Notes: generated from the letters alone by a model not told the origin. Counted from the first letter of the stretch, positions 9,284 through 19,995 are shown. The stretch: 64,000 bases of DNA from Haemophilus paraphrohaemolyticus (GCF_002015045.1 NZ_MUXX01000012.1:124001-188000), one strand, 5' to 3'. A program made the numbers and translations.

Positions 9284-12200
9284 ATGAAATTTACCGATCT
9301 ATTTATTAAACGCCCTGTACTTGCGGTGTGTATTAGCTTGCTGATTACGATCCTTGGCTTGCAATCCATCAATAAGTTACAGGTGCGAGAATACCCTGAG
9401 ATGACTATCTCCACTGTAACCGTGAGTGTGAACTACTCAGGTGCGGATGCGAGTTTGATGCAAGCACTCGTAACTTCTCAAATTGAAGAAGCGGTTGCAC
9501 AGGCGGATAACATCGACTATGTGACTTCATCAAGTGGACCAAGCACTTCAACCACTACGATTAAAATGAAATTGAACACCAACCCTCAATTGGCGTTGGC
9601 GGATATTTCTTCGAAAGTGAGTGCGATTCGTTCTAATCTTCCGAGCGGGATTGATGATCCATCAATCAGCGTTTCATCAGGTTCGAACGATGCGTTGATG
9701 TATATCCGATTTGTCTCTGATGAGTTAAATACGACCCAAATTACCGACTATATTAACCGTGTGGTTAAACCACAATTCTTTACGGTAAATGGGGTATCAA
9801 GTGTTGATATTTTCGGTGCAACGACCTTCGGTTTACGTATCTGGTTAGATCCTGACAAAATGGCGGGTAATAATCTCTCTGGTGCACAAGTGTTAGCGGC
9901 TTTAACGGCAAACAACTTAAACACTGCCGCGGGTAATGCGAATGGCTACTACACAGTTTATAAAAACAAAGTAGAATCAAGCACGCCATCTGTTTCAGAA
10001 CTTGAGAACGTAACGATTTCAACCACATCAGACGGTAAAACCATCAAGTTAAAAGACATTGCAAAGGTTGAGTTAGATAAATATCAAGATGCCTCTCGTA
10101 CTGTTGCAGACGGTAAAGAAGCGGTTGTTTTAGGTGTTTCTGCTGCAACTACAGCAAACTCCATCACTGTGGCTAAAGATATTTATCCTGTATTTGCACA
10201 AATGCAGAAAAATTTACCAGAAACAATTAACGGTCAGATTTTATACGACAAAACGATTGCCATTAATAGCTCTATCAATGAAGTTTATAAAACAATTATT
10301 GAAGCAACGGTGATTGTATTAGTGGTTATTATCCTATTTTTAGGATCACTGCGAGCGATGATTGTGCCGATCATTACCATTCCAATCTCGCTTATTGGGG
10401 TATTGTTCTTCCTACAAATGTTTGGCTTCTCGATCAATCTTTTAACCTTATTGGCGTTAATTCTTGCGATCGGCTTGGTGGTGGACGATGCGATCGTCGT
10501 ACTTGAGAACGTAGAACGTCACGTGAAAGAGGGTAAATCGCCATTTGATGCAGCGATTATCGGTACGCGTGAAATTGCAATCCCCGTTATCTCAATGACC
10601 ATCACACTTGGTGCAGTATATTCACCGATGGCATTGATGGAAGGGGTAACAGGTTCACTTTTCAAAGAGTTCGCCTTAACCCTTGCGGGTGCGGTATTCA
10701 TTTCAGGGATTGCAGCATTAACGCTTTCGCCAATGATGTCGAGCCGTGTGTTAAAAGAACACAACGAAGAACACGAAAGCCGTTTTGCGAAGTGTATCAA
10801 CGGTATGTTGGATAAAATGACCTCGTGCTACACCAATATGTTGCGTGGAGTTATGGCGGTGCGTTGGGCTATCGTGGTGTTTGCGGTAGTGATTTTTGGT
10901 ACCTTACCAACCCTTTTAGGCTCACTTTCAAGTGAAGTTGCTCCAACCGAAGACCGAGGCTTTATCGTGGGTATTGGTAGTGGTCCATCAAATACCAACT
11001 TAGATTACACCCAAGCGGCAACAGAGAAATTCAACAAAGAAGTTGCTGAAATTCCAGAAGTCTCTGCAATGATGACGATTTCAGGCTTTAATGGCTCGAA
11101 TAGTGCACTCTCTATCATCTCACTAAAAGATTGGAGTGAGCGTACTCGTGAACGAGCAGAAATTTCAAAAGATGTGGCAGCGATTGCAAAAAATGTTGTT
11201 CCAATGGACATCAATGCTATCGCCTTCCCTGAAATTTCCACAGGTGAAAGTGGTTTACCCTTCTCATTAGTGATTACCACAGCGGATAACTACACCAAGT
11301 TAGCCGATGTTGCAGGCGAATTCTTGAAAAAAGCACAAGCTTCAGGTCAATTCTTCTTTGCAAACTTAGACTTGAAATTTGATACAGTAACGATGAAATG
11401 GAAGTTCGACCGTGAAAAAATGGGGGCTTACGGGATCTCTATGCAGCAAGTAAGTAACACGCTTGGTGCTTACTTATCAGGAGCGATTATTACCCGTGTC
11501 GATATTGATTCCCGTGCGTATCCGATCGTATCACAAGCGGTTCGAAAAGATCGTTTAAATCCAGAAGATTTAACGAAATATTACGTAACAGCTGCAAACG
11601 GTGAAGCTGTACCATTAAGCTCAATCGTAAGTTTAGAGTTGACTACAGAACCATCTTCATTACCACGTATGAGCCAGCTAAACTCAGCAACGATTGGCGG
11701 TGTTGTGTCAGGTTCAATTGGTGACGCAGTAAACTGGGCGAAAGCGGAATTAGACCGAACGCTTCCACAAGGCTATCAATACGATTTTAAATCAGAAGCG
11801 CGCCAATATGTACAAGAAGGTAATGCAATGGTAATGACCTTTGGCTTAGCGGTAATTATCATCTACCTTGTACTTGCAATTCAGTTTGAATCTTGGCGTG
11901 ATCCAATGGTAATTTTGGTATCTGTACCGTTAGCCGTGAGTGGTGCGTTATTAGTGCTTAATGTCTTAGGTATCGCCAAAGTGGCAGGGGCAACCTTGAA
12001 TATTTACTCTCAGGTGGGTTTGGTAACCTTAGTCGGTTTAATCACCAAACACGGTATCTTAATGTGTGAAGTCGCGAAAGAAGAGCAGTTAAACAACGGT
12101 TTATCTCGTTTTGAAGCGATTGTTCACGCAGCAACCATTCGTTTACGTCCGATTATGATGACGACAGCAGCGATGGTGGCGGGCTTAATCCCTCTACTTT

Positions 12201-12409
12201 TAGCGTCTGGTGCGGGTGCGATTGCACGCTTTAGTATCGGTATCGTAATCGTCGCAGGTTTAAGTATCGGTACACTCTTCACCTTATTCGTATTGCCTGT
12301 GATCTATACCTTCTTAGGTCAAGAACACAAACCTTTACGCGAATTTGATGAAGAAAAATACGCCAACCAATCGGTTGAAAAATTAGAAAATCACGCAAAT
12401 GAGGTGTAA
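9284..12409 (+). CDS. acrB: RND (HAE1) multidrug efflux transporter
   Basis: 1041-residue proton-driven inner-membrane pump of the hydrophobe/amphiphile efflux family, expected to work as a trimer with the preceding adaptor. It has an N-terminal membrane segment (residues 10-28), two large periplasmic loops, and two six-helix bundles. The proton-relay Asp pair is visible in ILAIGLVVDDAIVVLENVE (near residue 400) and the matching Lys in GLITKHGILMCEVAKEE (near residue 930). The N-terminus (KFTDLFIKRPVLAVCISLL) closely resembles H. influenzae AcrB. Substrate range cannot be read from sequence. Transcription ends at the hairpin at 12428. Confidence 0.95.
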   Translation: MKFTDLFIKRPVLAVCISLLITILGLQSINKLQVREYPEMTISTVTVSVNYSGADASLMQALVTSQIEEAVAQADNIDYVTSSSGPSTSTTTIKMKLNTNPQLALADISSKVSAIRSNLPSGIDDPSISVSSGSNDALMYIRFVSDELNTTQITDYINRVVKPQFFTVNGVSSVDIFGATTFGLRIWLDPDKMAGNNLSGAQVLAALTANNLNTAAGNANGYYTVYKNKVESSTPSVSELENVTISTTSDGKTIKLKDIAKVELDKYQDASRTVADGKEAVVLGVSAATTANSITVAKDIYPVFAQMQKNLPETINGQILYDKTIAINSSINEVYKTIIEATVIVLVVIILFLGSLRAMIVPIITIPISLIGVLFFLQMFGFSINLLTLLALILAIGLVVDDAIVVLENVERHVKEGKSPFDAAIIGTREIAIPVISMTITLGAVYSPMALMEGVTGSLFKEFALTLAGAVFISGIAALTLSPMMSSRVLKEHNEEHESRFAKCINGMLDKMTSCYTNMLRGVMAVRWAIVVFAVVIFGTLPTLLGSLSSEVAPTEDRGFIVGIGSGPSNTNLDYTQAATEKFNKEVAEIPEVSAMMTISGFNGSNSALSIISLKDWSERTRERAEISKDVAAIAKNVVPMDINAIAFPEISTGESGLPFSLVITTADNYTKLADVAGEFLKKAQASGQFFFANLDLKFDTVTMKWKFDREKMGAYGISMQQVSNTLGAYLSGAIITRVDIDSRAYPIVSQAVRKDRLNPEDLTKYYVTAANGEAVPLSSIVSLELTTEPSSLPRMSQLNSATIGGVVSGSIGDAVNWAKAELDRTLPQGYQYDFKSEARQYVQEGNAMVMTFGLAVIIIYLVLAIQFESWRDPMVILVSVPLAVSGALLVLNVLGIAKVAGATLNIYSQVGLVTLVGLITKHGILMCEVAKEEQLNNGLSRFEAIVHAATIRLRPIMMTTAAMVAGLIPLLLASGAGAIARFSIGIVIVAGLSIGTLFTLFVLPVIYTFLGQEHKPLREFDEEKYANQSVEKLENHANEV

Positions 12410-12427
12410 TTTCTAACCTTAAATCAC

Positions 12428-12474
12428 AAGCGGTTAGCTTTTTGCAAAAGATTGCAAGAAACTAACCGCTTTTT
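12428..12474. terminator. Terminator with inverted uptake signals after acrB
   Basis: The arms AAGCGGTTAG (12428-12437) and CTAACCGCTT (12462-12471) are perfect complements and are followed by TTTTT. The left arm lies inside ACAAGCGGT (12426-12434). It closes the acrRAB transcript before glmU. Confidence 0.8.
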
Positions 12475-12512
12475 CTATACAATTTCTGGTAAAATAACCA
12501 AAATTTTATTCC

Positions 12513-12543
12513 TTGTAGGGTATGTCAGCTTGCTGACGCACGT
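12513..12543. repeat. TTGTAGGG-headed palindromic repeat
   Basis: TTGTAGGG (12513-12520) leads into a hairpin in which GTATGTCAGC pairs with GCTGACGCAC (8 of 10 positions) around TT. The same TTGTAGGG/CCCTACAA head occurs at 25633 and, as TAGGGGC, at 58114. It lies in the 207-bp acrB-glmU gap, upstream of the glmU ribosome site. Confidence 0.5.
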
Positions 12544-12616
12544 CAGTCAAAATGGTGCGTTAACTTTGTTCACACACTCTACGAGTTATCAAATGTTTTT
12601 AAATAAGGAAAATTTT

Positions 12617-13984
12617 ATGACTCAACCATTAAGCGTGGTAATTTTAGCGGCGGGTAAAGGCACGCGTATGTATTCAGATTTACCAAAAGTATTGCACCCA
12701 GTTGCGGGTAAACCGATGGTGAAACACGTTATTGATACGGCAAAACAGCTTGATGCTCGTCAAATCAATTTAATTTACGGACACGAGGCGGATTTATTAA
12801 AAGCACGCTTGGCAGATGAGCCTGTGAATTGGGTTTTCCAAGCAGAACAATTGGGCACCGGTCACGCAATGCAACAAACTGTCCCATTTTTCGCAGACGA
12901 TGAAAATATCGTAATGCTTTATGGTGATGCACCGTTAATTCAAAAAGAAACCTTAGAACGTTTAATCGCGGCAAAACCTGAAAATGGTATTGCACTTTTA
13001 ACAGTGAAATTAGACAACCCGACGGGCTACGGTCGTATTATTCGCGAAAATGGTTCTGTGGTTGCGATTGTGGAGCAAAAAGATGCCAACGAAGAGCAGC
13101 TGAAAATCCAAGAAGTGAATACAGGCGTGATGGTGGCAAGCGGTGCGAGCTTCAAAAAATGGTTGGGTAATTTAAATAATAACAACGCACAAGGCGAGTA
13201 TTACATTACCGATGTGATCGCAATGGCAAATGCAGAAGGCTTCCAAGTGCAGGCTGTTCAAGCTACAGAATATATGGAAGTAGAAGGTGCAAATAATCGT
13301 TTGCAACTAGCTGCATTAGAGCGTTTCTACCAACAAAAACAAGCAGAAAAATTATTGTTAGCAGGTGTGACGATTATCGACCCAAGTCGCTTTGATGTAC
13401 GCGGTACAGTTGAACACGGCAAAGATGTGACTATTGATGTGAACGTGATTTTAGAAGGCTCGGTGAAACTGGGTAACAACGTGAAAATCGGTGCAGGTTG
13501 TGTGCTGAAAAACGTAGTAATTGGCGATAACGTCGAAATCAAACCTTATTCTGTGTTGGAAGATGCGGTAGTTGGGGCTAAATCAGCGATTGGTCCGTTC
13601 TCTCGTTTGCGTCCAGGTGCGGAATTAGCGGAAGAAACGCACGTCGGTAATTTCGTTGAAATCAAAAAATCAACAATCGGTAAAGGTTCGAAAGTAAACC
13701 ACTTAACCTATGTGGGCGATGCAGAAGTGGGTAGCAATGTGAATGTCGGTGCAGGCGTGATTACTTGTAACTACGATGGGGCAAACAAATTCAAAACCAT
13801 CATTGGCGACGATGTATTCGTAGGTTCAGACAGCCAATTAGTTGCTCCTGTTGAAATTGCCAAGGGCGCAACCATTGGTGCAGGAGCGACCATTACCCAA
13901 AACGTGGGCGAAAATGAATTAGTGATTACCCGTGTGGCACAAAAACATATTCAAGGTTGGAAACGTCCGACCAAACAGAAATAA
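12617..13984 (+). CDS. glmU: Bifunctional UDP-GlcNAc pyrophosphorylase / glucosamine-1-phosphate acetyltransferase
   Basis: 455-residue cytoplasmic enzyme (456 in E. coli) that makes UDP-N-acetylglucosamine for peptidoglycan and LPS. The N-terminal uridylyltransferase domain (residues ~1-229) begins [20 protein letters not shown]; the C-terminal left-handed beta-helix acetyltransferase domain carries hexapeptide repeats and [21 protein letters not shown] chose the ATG at 12617, which has AAGGAA upstream and starts one residue before the family consensus; the open frame extends 55 codons further upstream but through terminator and repeat sequence. glmS is not adjacent. Confidence 0.97.
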   Translation: MTQPLSVVILAAGKGTRMYSDLPKVLHPVAGKPMVKHVIDTAKQLDARQINLIYGHEADLLKARLADEPVNWVFQAEQLGTGHAMQQTVPFFADDENIVMLYGDAPLIQKETLERLIAAKPENGIALLTVKLDNPTGYGRIIRENGSVVAIVEQKDANEEQLKIQEVNTGVMVASGASFKKWLGNLNNNNAQGEYYITDVIAMANAEGFQVQAVQATEYMEVEGANNRLQLAALERFYQQKQAEKLLLAGVTIIDPSRFDVRGTVEHGKDVTIDVNVILEGSVKLGNNVKIGAGCVLKNVVIGDNVEIKPYSVLEDAVVGAKSAIGPFSRLRPGAELAEETHVGNFVEIKKSTIGKGSKVNHLTYVGDAEVGSNVNVGAGVITCNYDGANKFKTIIGDDVFVGSDSQLVAPVEIAKGATIGAGATITQNVGENELVITRVAQKHIQGWKRPTKQK

Positions 13985-14042
13985 TCCCCCAAGCGGTCGA
14001 AATTTCTGTATAATTTGCAAAATTTTTTAAAGAGGAAAAATT

Positions 14043-14831
14043 ATGGGTTTTTTAACTGGTAAACGCATTTTAATCACAGGTTTAGCAAGCAATCGTTCAA
14101 TCGCATACGGCATCGCACAAGCGATGCACCGTGAAGGGGCAGAACTTGCATTCACTTATTTAAACGATAAATTAAAAGGGCGTGTAGAAGAGTTCGCAAA
14201 AGAGTTCGGTTCAGATATCATTTTACCGATGGATGTGGCACAAGATCAAAACATCACAGATTGTTTTGCTCAATTAAGCCAACGTTGGGAAAAATTTGAT
14301 GGTTTCGTTCACTCAATTGGTTTTGCACCTGCAGACCAATTAGATGGCGACTATGTAGCAGCAGCAACACGTGAGGGTTTCCGTATCGCTCACGACATCA
14401 GTGCATATAGTTTTGTGGCAATGGCACAAGCGGCTCGCCCATTCTTAAACCCTAACTCAGCGTTATTAACCCTTTCATACTTAGGTGCTGAGCGTGCAAT
14501 CCCTAACTACAACGTAATGTGTTTAGCAAAAGCGTCATTAGAAGCAAGTACACGCGTAATGGCAGCAGATTTAGGTAAAGAAGGCATTCGTGTGAATGCG
14601 ATTTCTGCAGGTCCAATCCGTACCTTAGCAGCTTCTGGTATTAAAGATTTCAAAAAAATGTTATCGAATTTCGAGAAAACAGCACCTTTACGCCGTACCG
14701 TAACCATCGAAGATGTGGGTAACTCTGCAGCGTTCTTATGCTCAGACTTAGCTGGTGGTATTACTGGTGAAGTGGTTCATGTAGATGCAGGGTTCAGCAT
14801 TGTCGCAATGGGCGATATTAGTGCAGAATAA
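14043..14831 (+). CDS. fabI: Enoyl-[acyl-carrier-protein] reductase (NADH)
   Basis: Short-chain dehydrogenase that performs the last reduction in each cycle of type II fatty acid synthesis. 262 residues, the same as E. coli. The N-terminal cofactor motif [20 protein letters not shown] is followed by the catalytic Tyr...Lys region [20 protein letters not shown] (Tyr156 and Lys163 in E. coli numbering); Cys replaces the usual Gly in VMGLAK. A TATAAT hexamer at 14009-14014 is a likely -10, and AAAGAGG precedes the ATG. It is transcribed alone and closed by a terminator at 14877. Confidence 0.97.
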   Translation: MGFLTGKRILITGLASNRSIAYGIAQAMHREGAELAFTYLNDKLKGRVEEFAKEFGSDIILPMDVAQDQNITDCFAQLSQRWEKFDGFVHSIGFAPADQLDGDYVAAATREGFRIAHDISAYSFVAMAQAARPFLNPNSALLTLSYLGAERAIPNYNVMCLAKASLEASTRVMAADLGKEGIRVNAISAGPIRTLAASGIKDFKKMLSNFEKTAPLRRTVTIEDVGNSAAFLCSDLAGGITGEVVHVDAGFSIVAMGDISAE

Positions 14832-14876
14832 TTGCCAGAGCAACTGCTTAAGTTGAACTAAAATTAACCATTTTTT

Positions 14877-14904
14877 GCCCGCCCTTGTAGAGGGTGGGCT
14901 TTTT
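14877..14904 (+). terminator. Rho-independent terminator of fabI
   Basis: GCCCGCCCT (14877-14885) pairs with AGGGTGGGC (14891-14899), one G-T wobble, around TGTAG, and is followed by TTTTT. It sits just before the rnb ribosome site at about 14911. Confidence 0.88.
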
Positions 14905-14918
14905 ATTAAGAGAGAATT

Positions 14919-16910
14919 ATGTTTTCAGATAACCCACTTTTAGCACAATTAAAGCAACGGATGGAGGCCAGCAAAGAGTATGCAGAAGGGCGTGTTAAGG
15001 CGACCGATAAATCTTATGGCTTTTTAGAATGCGAAAAAGAGAGCTTTTTTATTCCGCCTACGGAAATGAAAAAAGTGATGCATGGCGACATCGTAAAAGC
15101 GGTGGTAAAACGTGAAGGTGATAAGGCTTCAGTAGAAATTGATAGCTTAATTGAACCGATGTTAGAACGCTTTATTGCTCAAGTTCGTTATAATCGTGAT
15201 GGTAAGCTACAACTTGTGGTAGATCATCCAAGCATCAAAAATAATATTCCAGCGAATCCGCATAAAAATATCAAAGAGAAATTAGCAGAAGGCGACTGGG
15301 TTGTAGCGCAATTGAAAACGCATCCATTGCGTGATGATCGCTTTTTCTTTGCCCAAGTGACACAATTTATCTGTGCTGAGAGTGATAACTTTGCCCCTTG
15401 GTGGGTAACGCTTGCTCGCCACGAACAACCGCGTGAGCCTGTGGCAACTGAGAAAATTTATAGCTTAAACGATGAACTAACACGCCAAGATTTAACCGAT
15501 CTTTATTTCACCACCATCGACAGCGAAAGCACGCAAGATATGGATGATGCTTTATTCATTCAGCCAATTGAAGAAAATGGCACGCAAATTGGTTGGCGTT
15601 TGGCGGTGGCGATAGCTGATCCAACAGCCTATATTCCTGAAAATTCGGCGATTGAAAAAGCCGCTCGCCAACGTTGTTTTACCAACTATTTGCCAGGCTT
15701 TAACATCCCAATGTTACCACGTGAGTTATCGGACGATCTTTGCTCGTTAGTGCCAAATGCAAAACGCCCTGCGTTGGTGGGTTATATTGAAACGGATTTG
15801 GCAGGCAACATCAGTAAAGAAGTGGAATTTGTTTCTGCATGGGTGGAGAGCAAAGCTAAATTAGTTTACGACCACGTTTCAGACTATCTAGAAGGCGTAG
15901 AAAATGCGTGGCAGCCTGAAAATGAACAAGTCAAACAGCAAATCGACTGGTTGCATCAATTTACGCAAGCCCGTATCAACTGGCGTAAAGAAAATGCCTT
16001 GATGTTCAATGAACAAGGCGATTATTCATTCGAATTGAATGAAGATGGCTCGGTGCGAGAAATTCATTTGGAGTTCCGCCGAATTGCAAACCAAATCATT
16101 GAAGAGTCGATGATTATCGCGAACATCTGTGCAGCACAATTTTTAGCAAATCACGCTAAAACGGGCGTATTCAACACCCACGCAGGTTTCGACCCGAAAA
16201 ATATGGAAGCTGTAAAGACCTTCTTGTTGAATACTTTAACAGATGAAATGACCGCAGAAGATAAGCTTGCGGCACTTAATGATCGTTATTCTGCGGAAAA
16301 ATTGGCAACACTAGAAGGCTATTGTGCAATGCAACGCGATGTGCGTGAGTTCCCAGAAAATTTCTTGGAATTGCGTTTGCGTCGTTATCTCACTTTCGCT
16401 GAATTTAAATCTGAAGTTGCTCCGCATTTTGGCTTAGGGATTAGCCATTACGCGACTTGGACTTCGCCAATCCGTAAATATGGCGATATGGTAAACCATC
16501 GTTTAATTAAGCAAGTATTGGCAGGCAAAGAGGCAAATTGCGTTGAACAGAGCATTTTAGACCGCTTGCAAGAAGCACGTAAGCAAAACCGAATGGTAGA
16601 ACGCGATATTGCAGATTGGCTTTACGCTCGTTACTTGCATCCAATGGTGGCACAAGCGGTTGAATTTGAGTGTGAACTTGCCGATGTTTCTCGTGGCGGT
16701 TTACGTGCAAGAGTGATTGAAAACGGTGCTTCTATCTTTGTCCCGTTCTCAACCCTTCATGATGAGAAAACTGAAATGGATTTCCGCCCTGAAGAGTTAG
16801 CGATTTACATTAAAGGCGAAAAAACTTACCAAATCGGGCAGAAAGTGAAAGTAAAACTCACGGAAGTGCGTTTGGATACCCGCTCGATTGTGGGGCAGTT
16901 AGTCGGCTAG
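14919..16910 (+). CDS. rnb: Exoribonuclease II
   Basis: 663-residue 3'-to-5' processive exoribonuclease (E. coli Rnb has 644). Order of domains: cold-shock OB folds (residues ~1-170, beginning FSDNPLLAQLKQRMEASKE), catalytic RNB domain with the metal-binding Asp cluster in TIDSESTQDMDDALF near residue 200, the conserved ATWTSPIRKYGDMVNHRL near residue 513, and a C-terminal S1 domain (SRGGLRARVIENGASIFVPF). It follows E. coli RNase II rather than RNase R, which has extra basic tails. The hairpin at 16917 ends the gene. Confidence 0.96.
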   Translation: MFSDNPLLAQLKQRMEASKEYAEGRVKATDKSYGFLECEKESFFIPPTEMKKVMHGDIVKAVVKREGDKASVEIDSLIEPMLERFIAQVRYNRDGKLQLVVDHPSIKNNIPANPHKNIKEKLAEGDWVVAQLKTHPLRDDRFFFAQVTQFICAESDNFAPWWVTLARHEQPREPVATEKIYSLNDELTRQDLTDLYFTTIDSESTQDMDDALFIQPIEENGTQIGWRLAVAIADPTAYIPENSAIEKAARQRCFTNYLPGFNIPMLPRELSDDLCSLVPNAKRPALVGYIETDLAGNISKEVEFVSAWVESKAKLVYDHVSDYLEGVENAWQPENEQVKQQIDWLHQFTQARINWRKENALMFNEQGDYSFELNEDGSVREIHLEFRRIANQIIEESMIIANICAAQFLANHAKTGVFNTHAGFDPKNMEAVKTFLLNTLTDEMTAEDKLAALNDRYSAEKLATLEGYCAMQRDVREFPENFLELRLRRYLTFAEFKSEVAPHFGLGISHYATWTSPIRKYGDMVNHRLIKQVLAGKEANCVEQSILDRLQEARKQNRMVERDIADWLYARYLHPMVAQAVEFECELADVSRGGLRARVIENGASIFVPFSTLHDEKTEMDFRPEELAIYIKGEKTYQIGQKVKVKLTEVRLDTRSIVGQLVG

Positions 16911-16916
16911 CATACA

Positions 16917-16951
16917 AAAACCTCGCAACTGATTGCGTTTGCGAGGTTTTT
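16917..16951. terminator. Bidirectional terminator between rnb and the YdcF/ElyC-like gene
   Basis: AAAACCTCGCAA (16917-16928) and TTGCGAGGTTTT (16939-16950) are perfect complements around a 10-nt loop, with A and T runs on the two sides. The genes on either side converge on it. Confidence 0.9.
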
Positions 16952-16958
16952 TAGAGGG

Positions 16959-17702
16959 TTATTTCTCTTTCCAATACCCCAACCACTCTTTAAGCAACTG
17001 CATCATATTGTCCATTGCGCCCGATTGCGGGACGAAATACATAAAATTGATATATTCCCAAGGTGTTTTGCCATAGCCTACGCCAGCTGGTAGCACATCG
17101 AAACCTTGCTGTTCATAGAGCATTTTTGCTCGTTTCATATGCCAATTTTGTGTCACTAAAATGATTTTATTGATGCCTTCTTTTTCAAGCATTTGCTTGG
17201 TATAGAGAGCATTCTCTTTGGTCGTTTTTGCCTCACTTTCTTCCCATTTGGTTGACACATCAAAGAATTGTTGGAACTCTTTGGCAATCACTTTTGCTTC
17301 TGAATTACCGTTTGGCGATCTGCCTGTGGCTAAAATCGGCAAGCCTGTTTCGTTGTGTAAAAACGCAGCATAACGCATTCGTTCCAGTTCGTTATTGGTC
17401 ACCGTAATATTTCCATACAACTCTGTGCTATCGCGTAAACCACCGCCAAGCACAACAATCGCTTGAGCTTGTTGGTAATCTTGTAGCGTGAGTTTATTCT
17501 CTTCAATCAAAGAATTGCTGAGCATTGTTGCCATAAAAGGCGTGCTGAGAAGATAGAGCATCGCAATGCCCAAAATAGTCAGAAAGCAGCTTATTTTCTT
17601 GTAATGCAAGCGGGTTAAAATCAGCGAAAAAATCCAAATCACCGCAATGTTAAAGGGAGGAAGGGCAATTGCAGTTAGAATTTTAGTTAGATAAAAAAAC
17701 AT
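16959..17702 (-). CDS. DUF218/YdcF-family envelope protein, ElyC-like
   Basis: 247-residue inner-membrane protein with two N-terminal membrane segments (residues ~3-30 and ~38-60) and a periplasmic DUF218 domain starting AQAIVVLGGGLRDSTELYG. ATGRSPNGNSEAKVIAKEF and LVTQNWHMKRAKMLYEQQGF are the expected conserved blocks. E. coli ElyC, which shares this layout, supports peptidoglycan synthesis and the undecaprenyl-phosphate pool; that role is inference here. I chose the ATG at 17702 with GAGGTG upstream over an in-frame start 19 codons earlier. It diverges from the glycan operon. A second DUF218 protein, SanA, lies at 61168. Confidence 0.8.
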   Translation of the reverse strand: MFFYLTKILTAIALPPFNIAVIWIFSLILTRLHYKKISCFLTILGIAMLYLLSTPFMATMLSNSLIEENKLTLQDYQQAQAIVVLGGGLRDSTELYGNITVTNNELERMRYAAFLHNETGLPILATGRSPNGNSEAKVIAKEFQQFFDVSTKWEESEAKTTKENALYTKQMLEKEGINKIILVTQNWHMKRAKMLYEQQGFDVLPAGVGYGKTPWEYINFMYFVPQSGAMDNMMQLLKEWLGYWKEK

Positions 17703-17842
17703 AGGCACCTCAAAAAGATTTTTGCGTATTTTGCGTGAATTATTGCTAAAATGCACCATTATTTTGAGAGTTTTTAGAACGCTTTTGCGTGAGTGTGGTC
17801 TTATCCTCGCTCATTTTTTATTTTACTTTTTGAGAGATTACG

Positions 17843-18814
17843 ATGAACCAAGTGCTTTTAGCATTAAAACAACAATTAAAACAGATTGAAGAAAAAATTA
17901 TTGATAAAAATGATGTGCTTTATTTTGACTATCCTCTACATCAAAATGTCGGGGATTTATTGATTTACGCAGGCACGGAACAATTTTTCAAGGATTACCA
18001 AATCAATATTCGCTTGCGTCGCTGCTTGCAAGCTTTTAACTTAGCGGAAGTGCGTAAATTCGTGCATCCAAACACGACAATTTTATGCCACGGTGGTGGT
18101 AACTTTGGTGATCTTTATCCAAGTATTCAAAAAATGCGTGAAGATTTGGTGCAAGCTTTTCCAAATAATCGTATTATTTTGTTGCCACAAACAGCACATT
18201 TTTCAAATGAAACTGCGATGAAAAAATCAGCATCTATTTTTTCTCAGCACAAAGATTTGCATCTTTTTTCTCGTGATACAAATACCTTTGAGATGATGAA
18301 AGCACATTTTTCACCCAATGTCGCATTATCGCCTGATATGGCTCATCAGCTTTATGGCACATTACCACAAAAAGAAGAAACTTCTGGCAATAACACACTT
18401 TATTTCTTACGTAAAGATATTGAAAAGAGCCATATTGAGTCGGAAATTCAAGCGACATTACCTGATTTAAATAATGTTAAAGATTGGGATGATCTTTTAT
18501 TACCTTCTGATATGAAATTTGAATTATGGTGTAGCCGTTTTTCTGTTTTAGCGAATAAATTTAATTTAGGTTTTGTAAAAGATAAAATTAATGATATGTG
18601 GTATCGTCATTCAATGGATGTTATTACCCGTTGTCAAAATATCTTTTTAAACTACGATAATATTATTACAAGTCGTTTACACGGACATATTTTTGCTTGT
18701 CTTTTAGGTATCCAAAACGAAGTTTGTGATAATTCTTATGGAAAAAATTCTGGGTATTACAACCAATGGACAAAAGATATTTCTTTTGCAAAATTATATG
18801 AGCACAAATCGTAA
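17843..18814 (+). CDS. Polysaccharide pyruvyl transferase family protein
   Basis: 323-residue protein of the family that adds pyruvate ketals from PEP to sugars of surface or exported polysaccharides. Family features: YFDYPLHQNVGDLLIYAGTE near residue 28, the Gly-rich LCHGGGNFGDLYP near residue 84, SPDMAHQLYG near 168, and the C-terminal TSRLHGHIFACLLGIQNEV near 275, which holds the conserved RLHG. It is cytoplasmic, with no membrane segment. It is the first gene of a tightly packed six-gene glycan operon; the next start at 18798 lies inside its 3' end. An alternative is a family member with a different donor, since some use other substrates. Confidence 0.82.
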   Translation: MNQVLLALKQQLKQIEEKIIDKNDVLYFDYPLHQNVGDLLIYAGTEQFFKDYQINIRLRRCLQAFNLAEVRKFVHPNTTILCHGGGNFGDLYPSIQKMREDLVQAFPNNRIILLPQTAHFSNETAMKKSASIFSQHKDLHLFSRDTNTFEMMKAHFSPNVALSPDMAHQLYGTLPQKEETSGNNTLYFLRKDIEKSHIESEIQATLPDLNNVKDWDDLLLPSDMKFELWCSRFSVLANKFNLGFVKDKINDMWYRHSMDVITRCQNIFLNYDNIITSRLHGHIFACLLGIQNEVCDNSYGKNSGYYNQWTKDISFAKLYEHKS

Positions 18815-19994
18815 TCTAATTCATCTCATTATTGTTACCCTATTAGGTATGGGATTAACGATGGTAAGTACACTGATACTTGCCCGATTATTATCAGTTG
18901 ATGACCGCGGAGCTCATCAACTCTTTATTACATCTGTTTCTTATGCGGTAACTTTTGCAACAGGCGGGGTAGGCTTCTCATTTGCTCTTTCAATGCGAAA
19001 TCAACAATATTTAGGATGGCGAAAATACCTTATCGTATTTTTATTATTAGCCTTAATTACCTCTACAATCGCAACGGCATTTTTTAATATAACAACATTT
19101 CATTTATTATTTGTTATCAATGTTTTATTAACAGCGATTATTACCATTACGCTAGAAAAAAGCAAAATTGATGAAAGCCTAAAAATTTATCGAGCAATCA
19201 ATCTTCAGCAACCGATATTTTTAGTGCTTGTTTATGGAACGGCTTATTTATTATTAGGCGAGCAACCTCTTGAAATTGTTATTTATCTTTTAACTTTATA
19301 TAGCATTATTCAATCTATTACTTGCTTATTCTATTTACATAAAATAGAAAATAAATTTAAAAAGAAAGAAAATCTACAACCTATCGAACGTAAGTTTTTC
19401 TTAAAAACGTGGATTAAGCAAAATCTATACCAAACCTTTGGTGCAACTACTGCTAGCATTGATAAATTTTTAATCGTCGCCCTTCTAGGGCATTATACTT
19501 TGGGACTTTATACCGTTTGTATCACTTTTGATTCCTTAGTTACAAAATTTATTAATATGTTGACTGATTACTATTATTCAGGTTTATTAAATAACTTAAA
19601 TAGATTAAAAACAGTATTGGCAATTATTGCTTTGATGAGTTTGGGGGCCATTATTCTTGTTCCTATTTTAGCAGAACCCGTGATTAAGTTCTTTTTTAGT
19701 GCTAAATATATAGAGGTTGCACCAGTCCTTATTTTCTTTGTTATCAACTCTATTATTGCAGGCTTATCTTGGCTATTTTCACAAAATATGCTCATTCAAG
19801 GAAAACAAGTTCTGTTATTTATGAGTCAGATTATTTCCATTGCGGTCTTTGTGAGTTTATTCTACCTATTCAAAGGGTATCAATTATATGGCGTAGCCTA
19901 TGCCTTGTTAGGGGCAAGTATTACGAGACTGATCATCTCAACCATTTATTATTTTAAATATCCTATCGAAAAGAATAAGATTCTAGGCAAATAA
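18798..19994 (+). CDS. Oligosaccharide flippase, Wzx-like (MOP superfamily)
   Basis: 398-residue polytopic membrane protein with about 12 hydrophobic segments and the N-terminal signature [20 protein letters not shown] typical of polysaccharide flippases. It is expected to move a lipid-linked oligosaccharide across the inner membrane. I chose the ATG at 18798 ([10 protein letters not shown]), which overlaps the preceding gene by 17 bp; a longer frame from 18726 would place 24 atypical residues before the first membrane segment. The base composition is visibly A+T rich compared with housekeeping neighbours. A H. influenzae counterpart by role would be LsgA. Confidence 0.85.
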   Translation: MSTNRNLIHLIIVTLLGMGLTMVSTLILARLLSVDDRGAHQLFITSVSYAVTFATGGVGFSFALSMRNQQYLGWRKYLIVFLLLALITSTIATAFFNITTFHLLFVINVLLTAIITITLEKSKIDESLKIYRAINLQQPIFLVLVYGTAYLLLGEQPLEIVIYLLTLYSIIQSITCLFYLHKIENKFKKKENLQPIERKFFLKTWIKQNLYQTFGATTASIDKFLIVALLGHYTLGLYTVCITFDSLVTKFINMLTDYYYSGLLNNLNRLKTVLAIIALMSLGAIILVPILAEPVIKFFFSAKYIEVAPVLIFFVINSIIAGLSWLFSQNMLIQGKQVLLFMSQIISIAVFVSLFYLFKGYQLYGVAYALLGASITRLIISTIYYFKYPIEKNKILGK

Positions 19995-19995
19995 A

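Noticed and set aside
9780..10800. Open frames on the strand opposite acrB
   Set aside because: They lie wholly inside a conserved gene, have no ribosome sites or recognisable motifs, and are typical antisense shadows.
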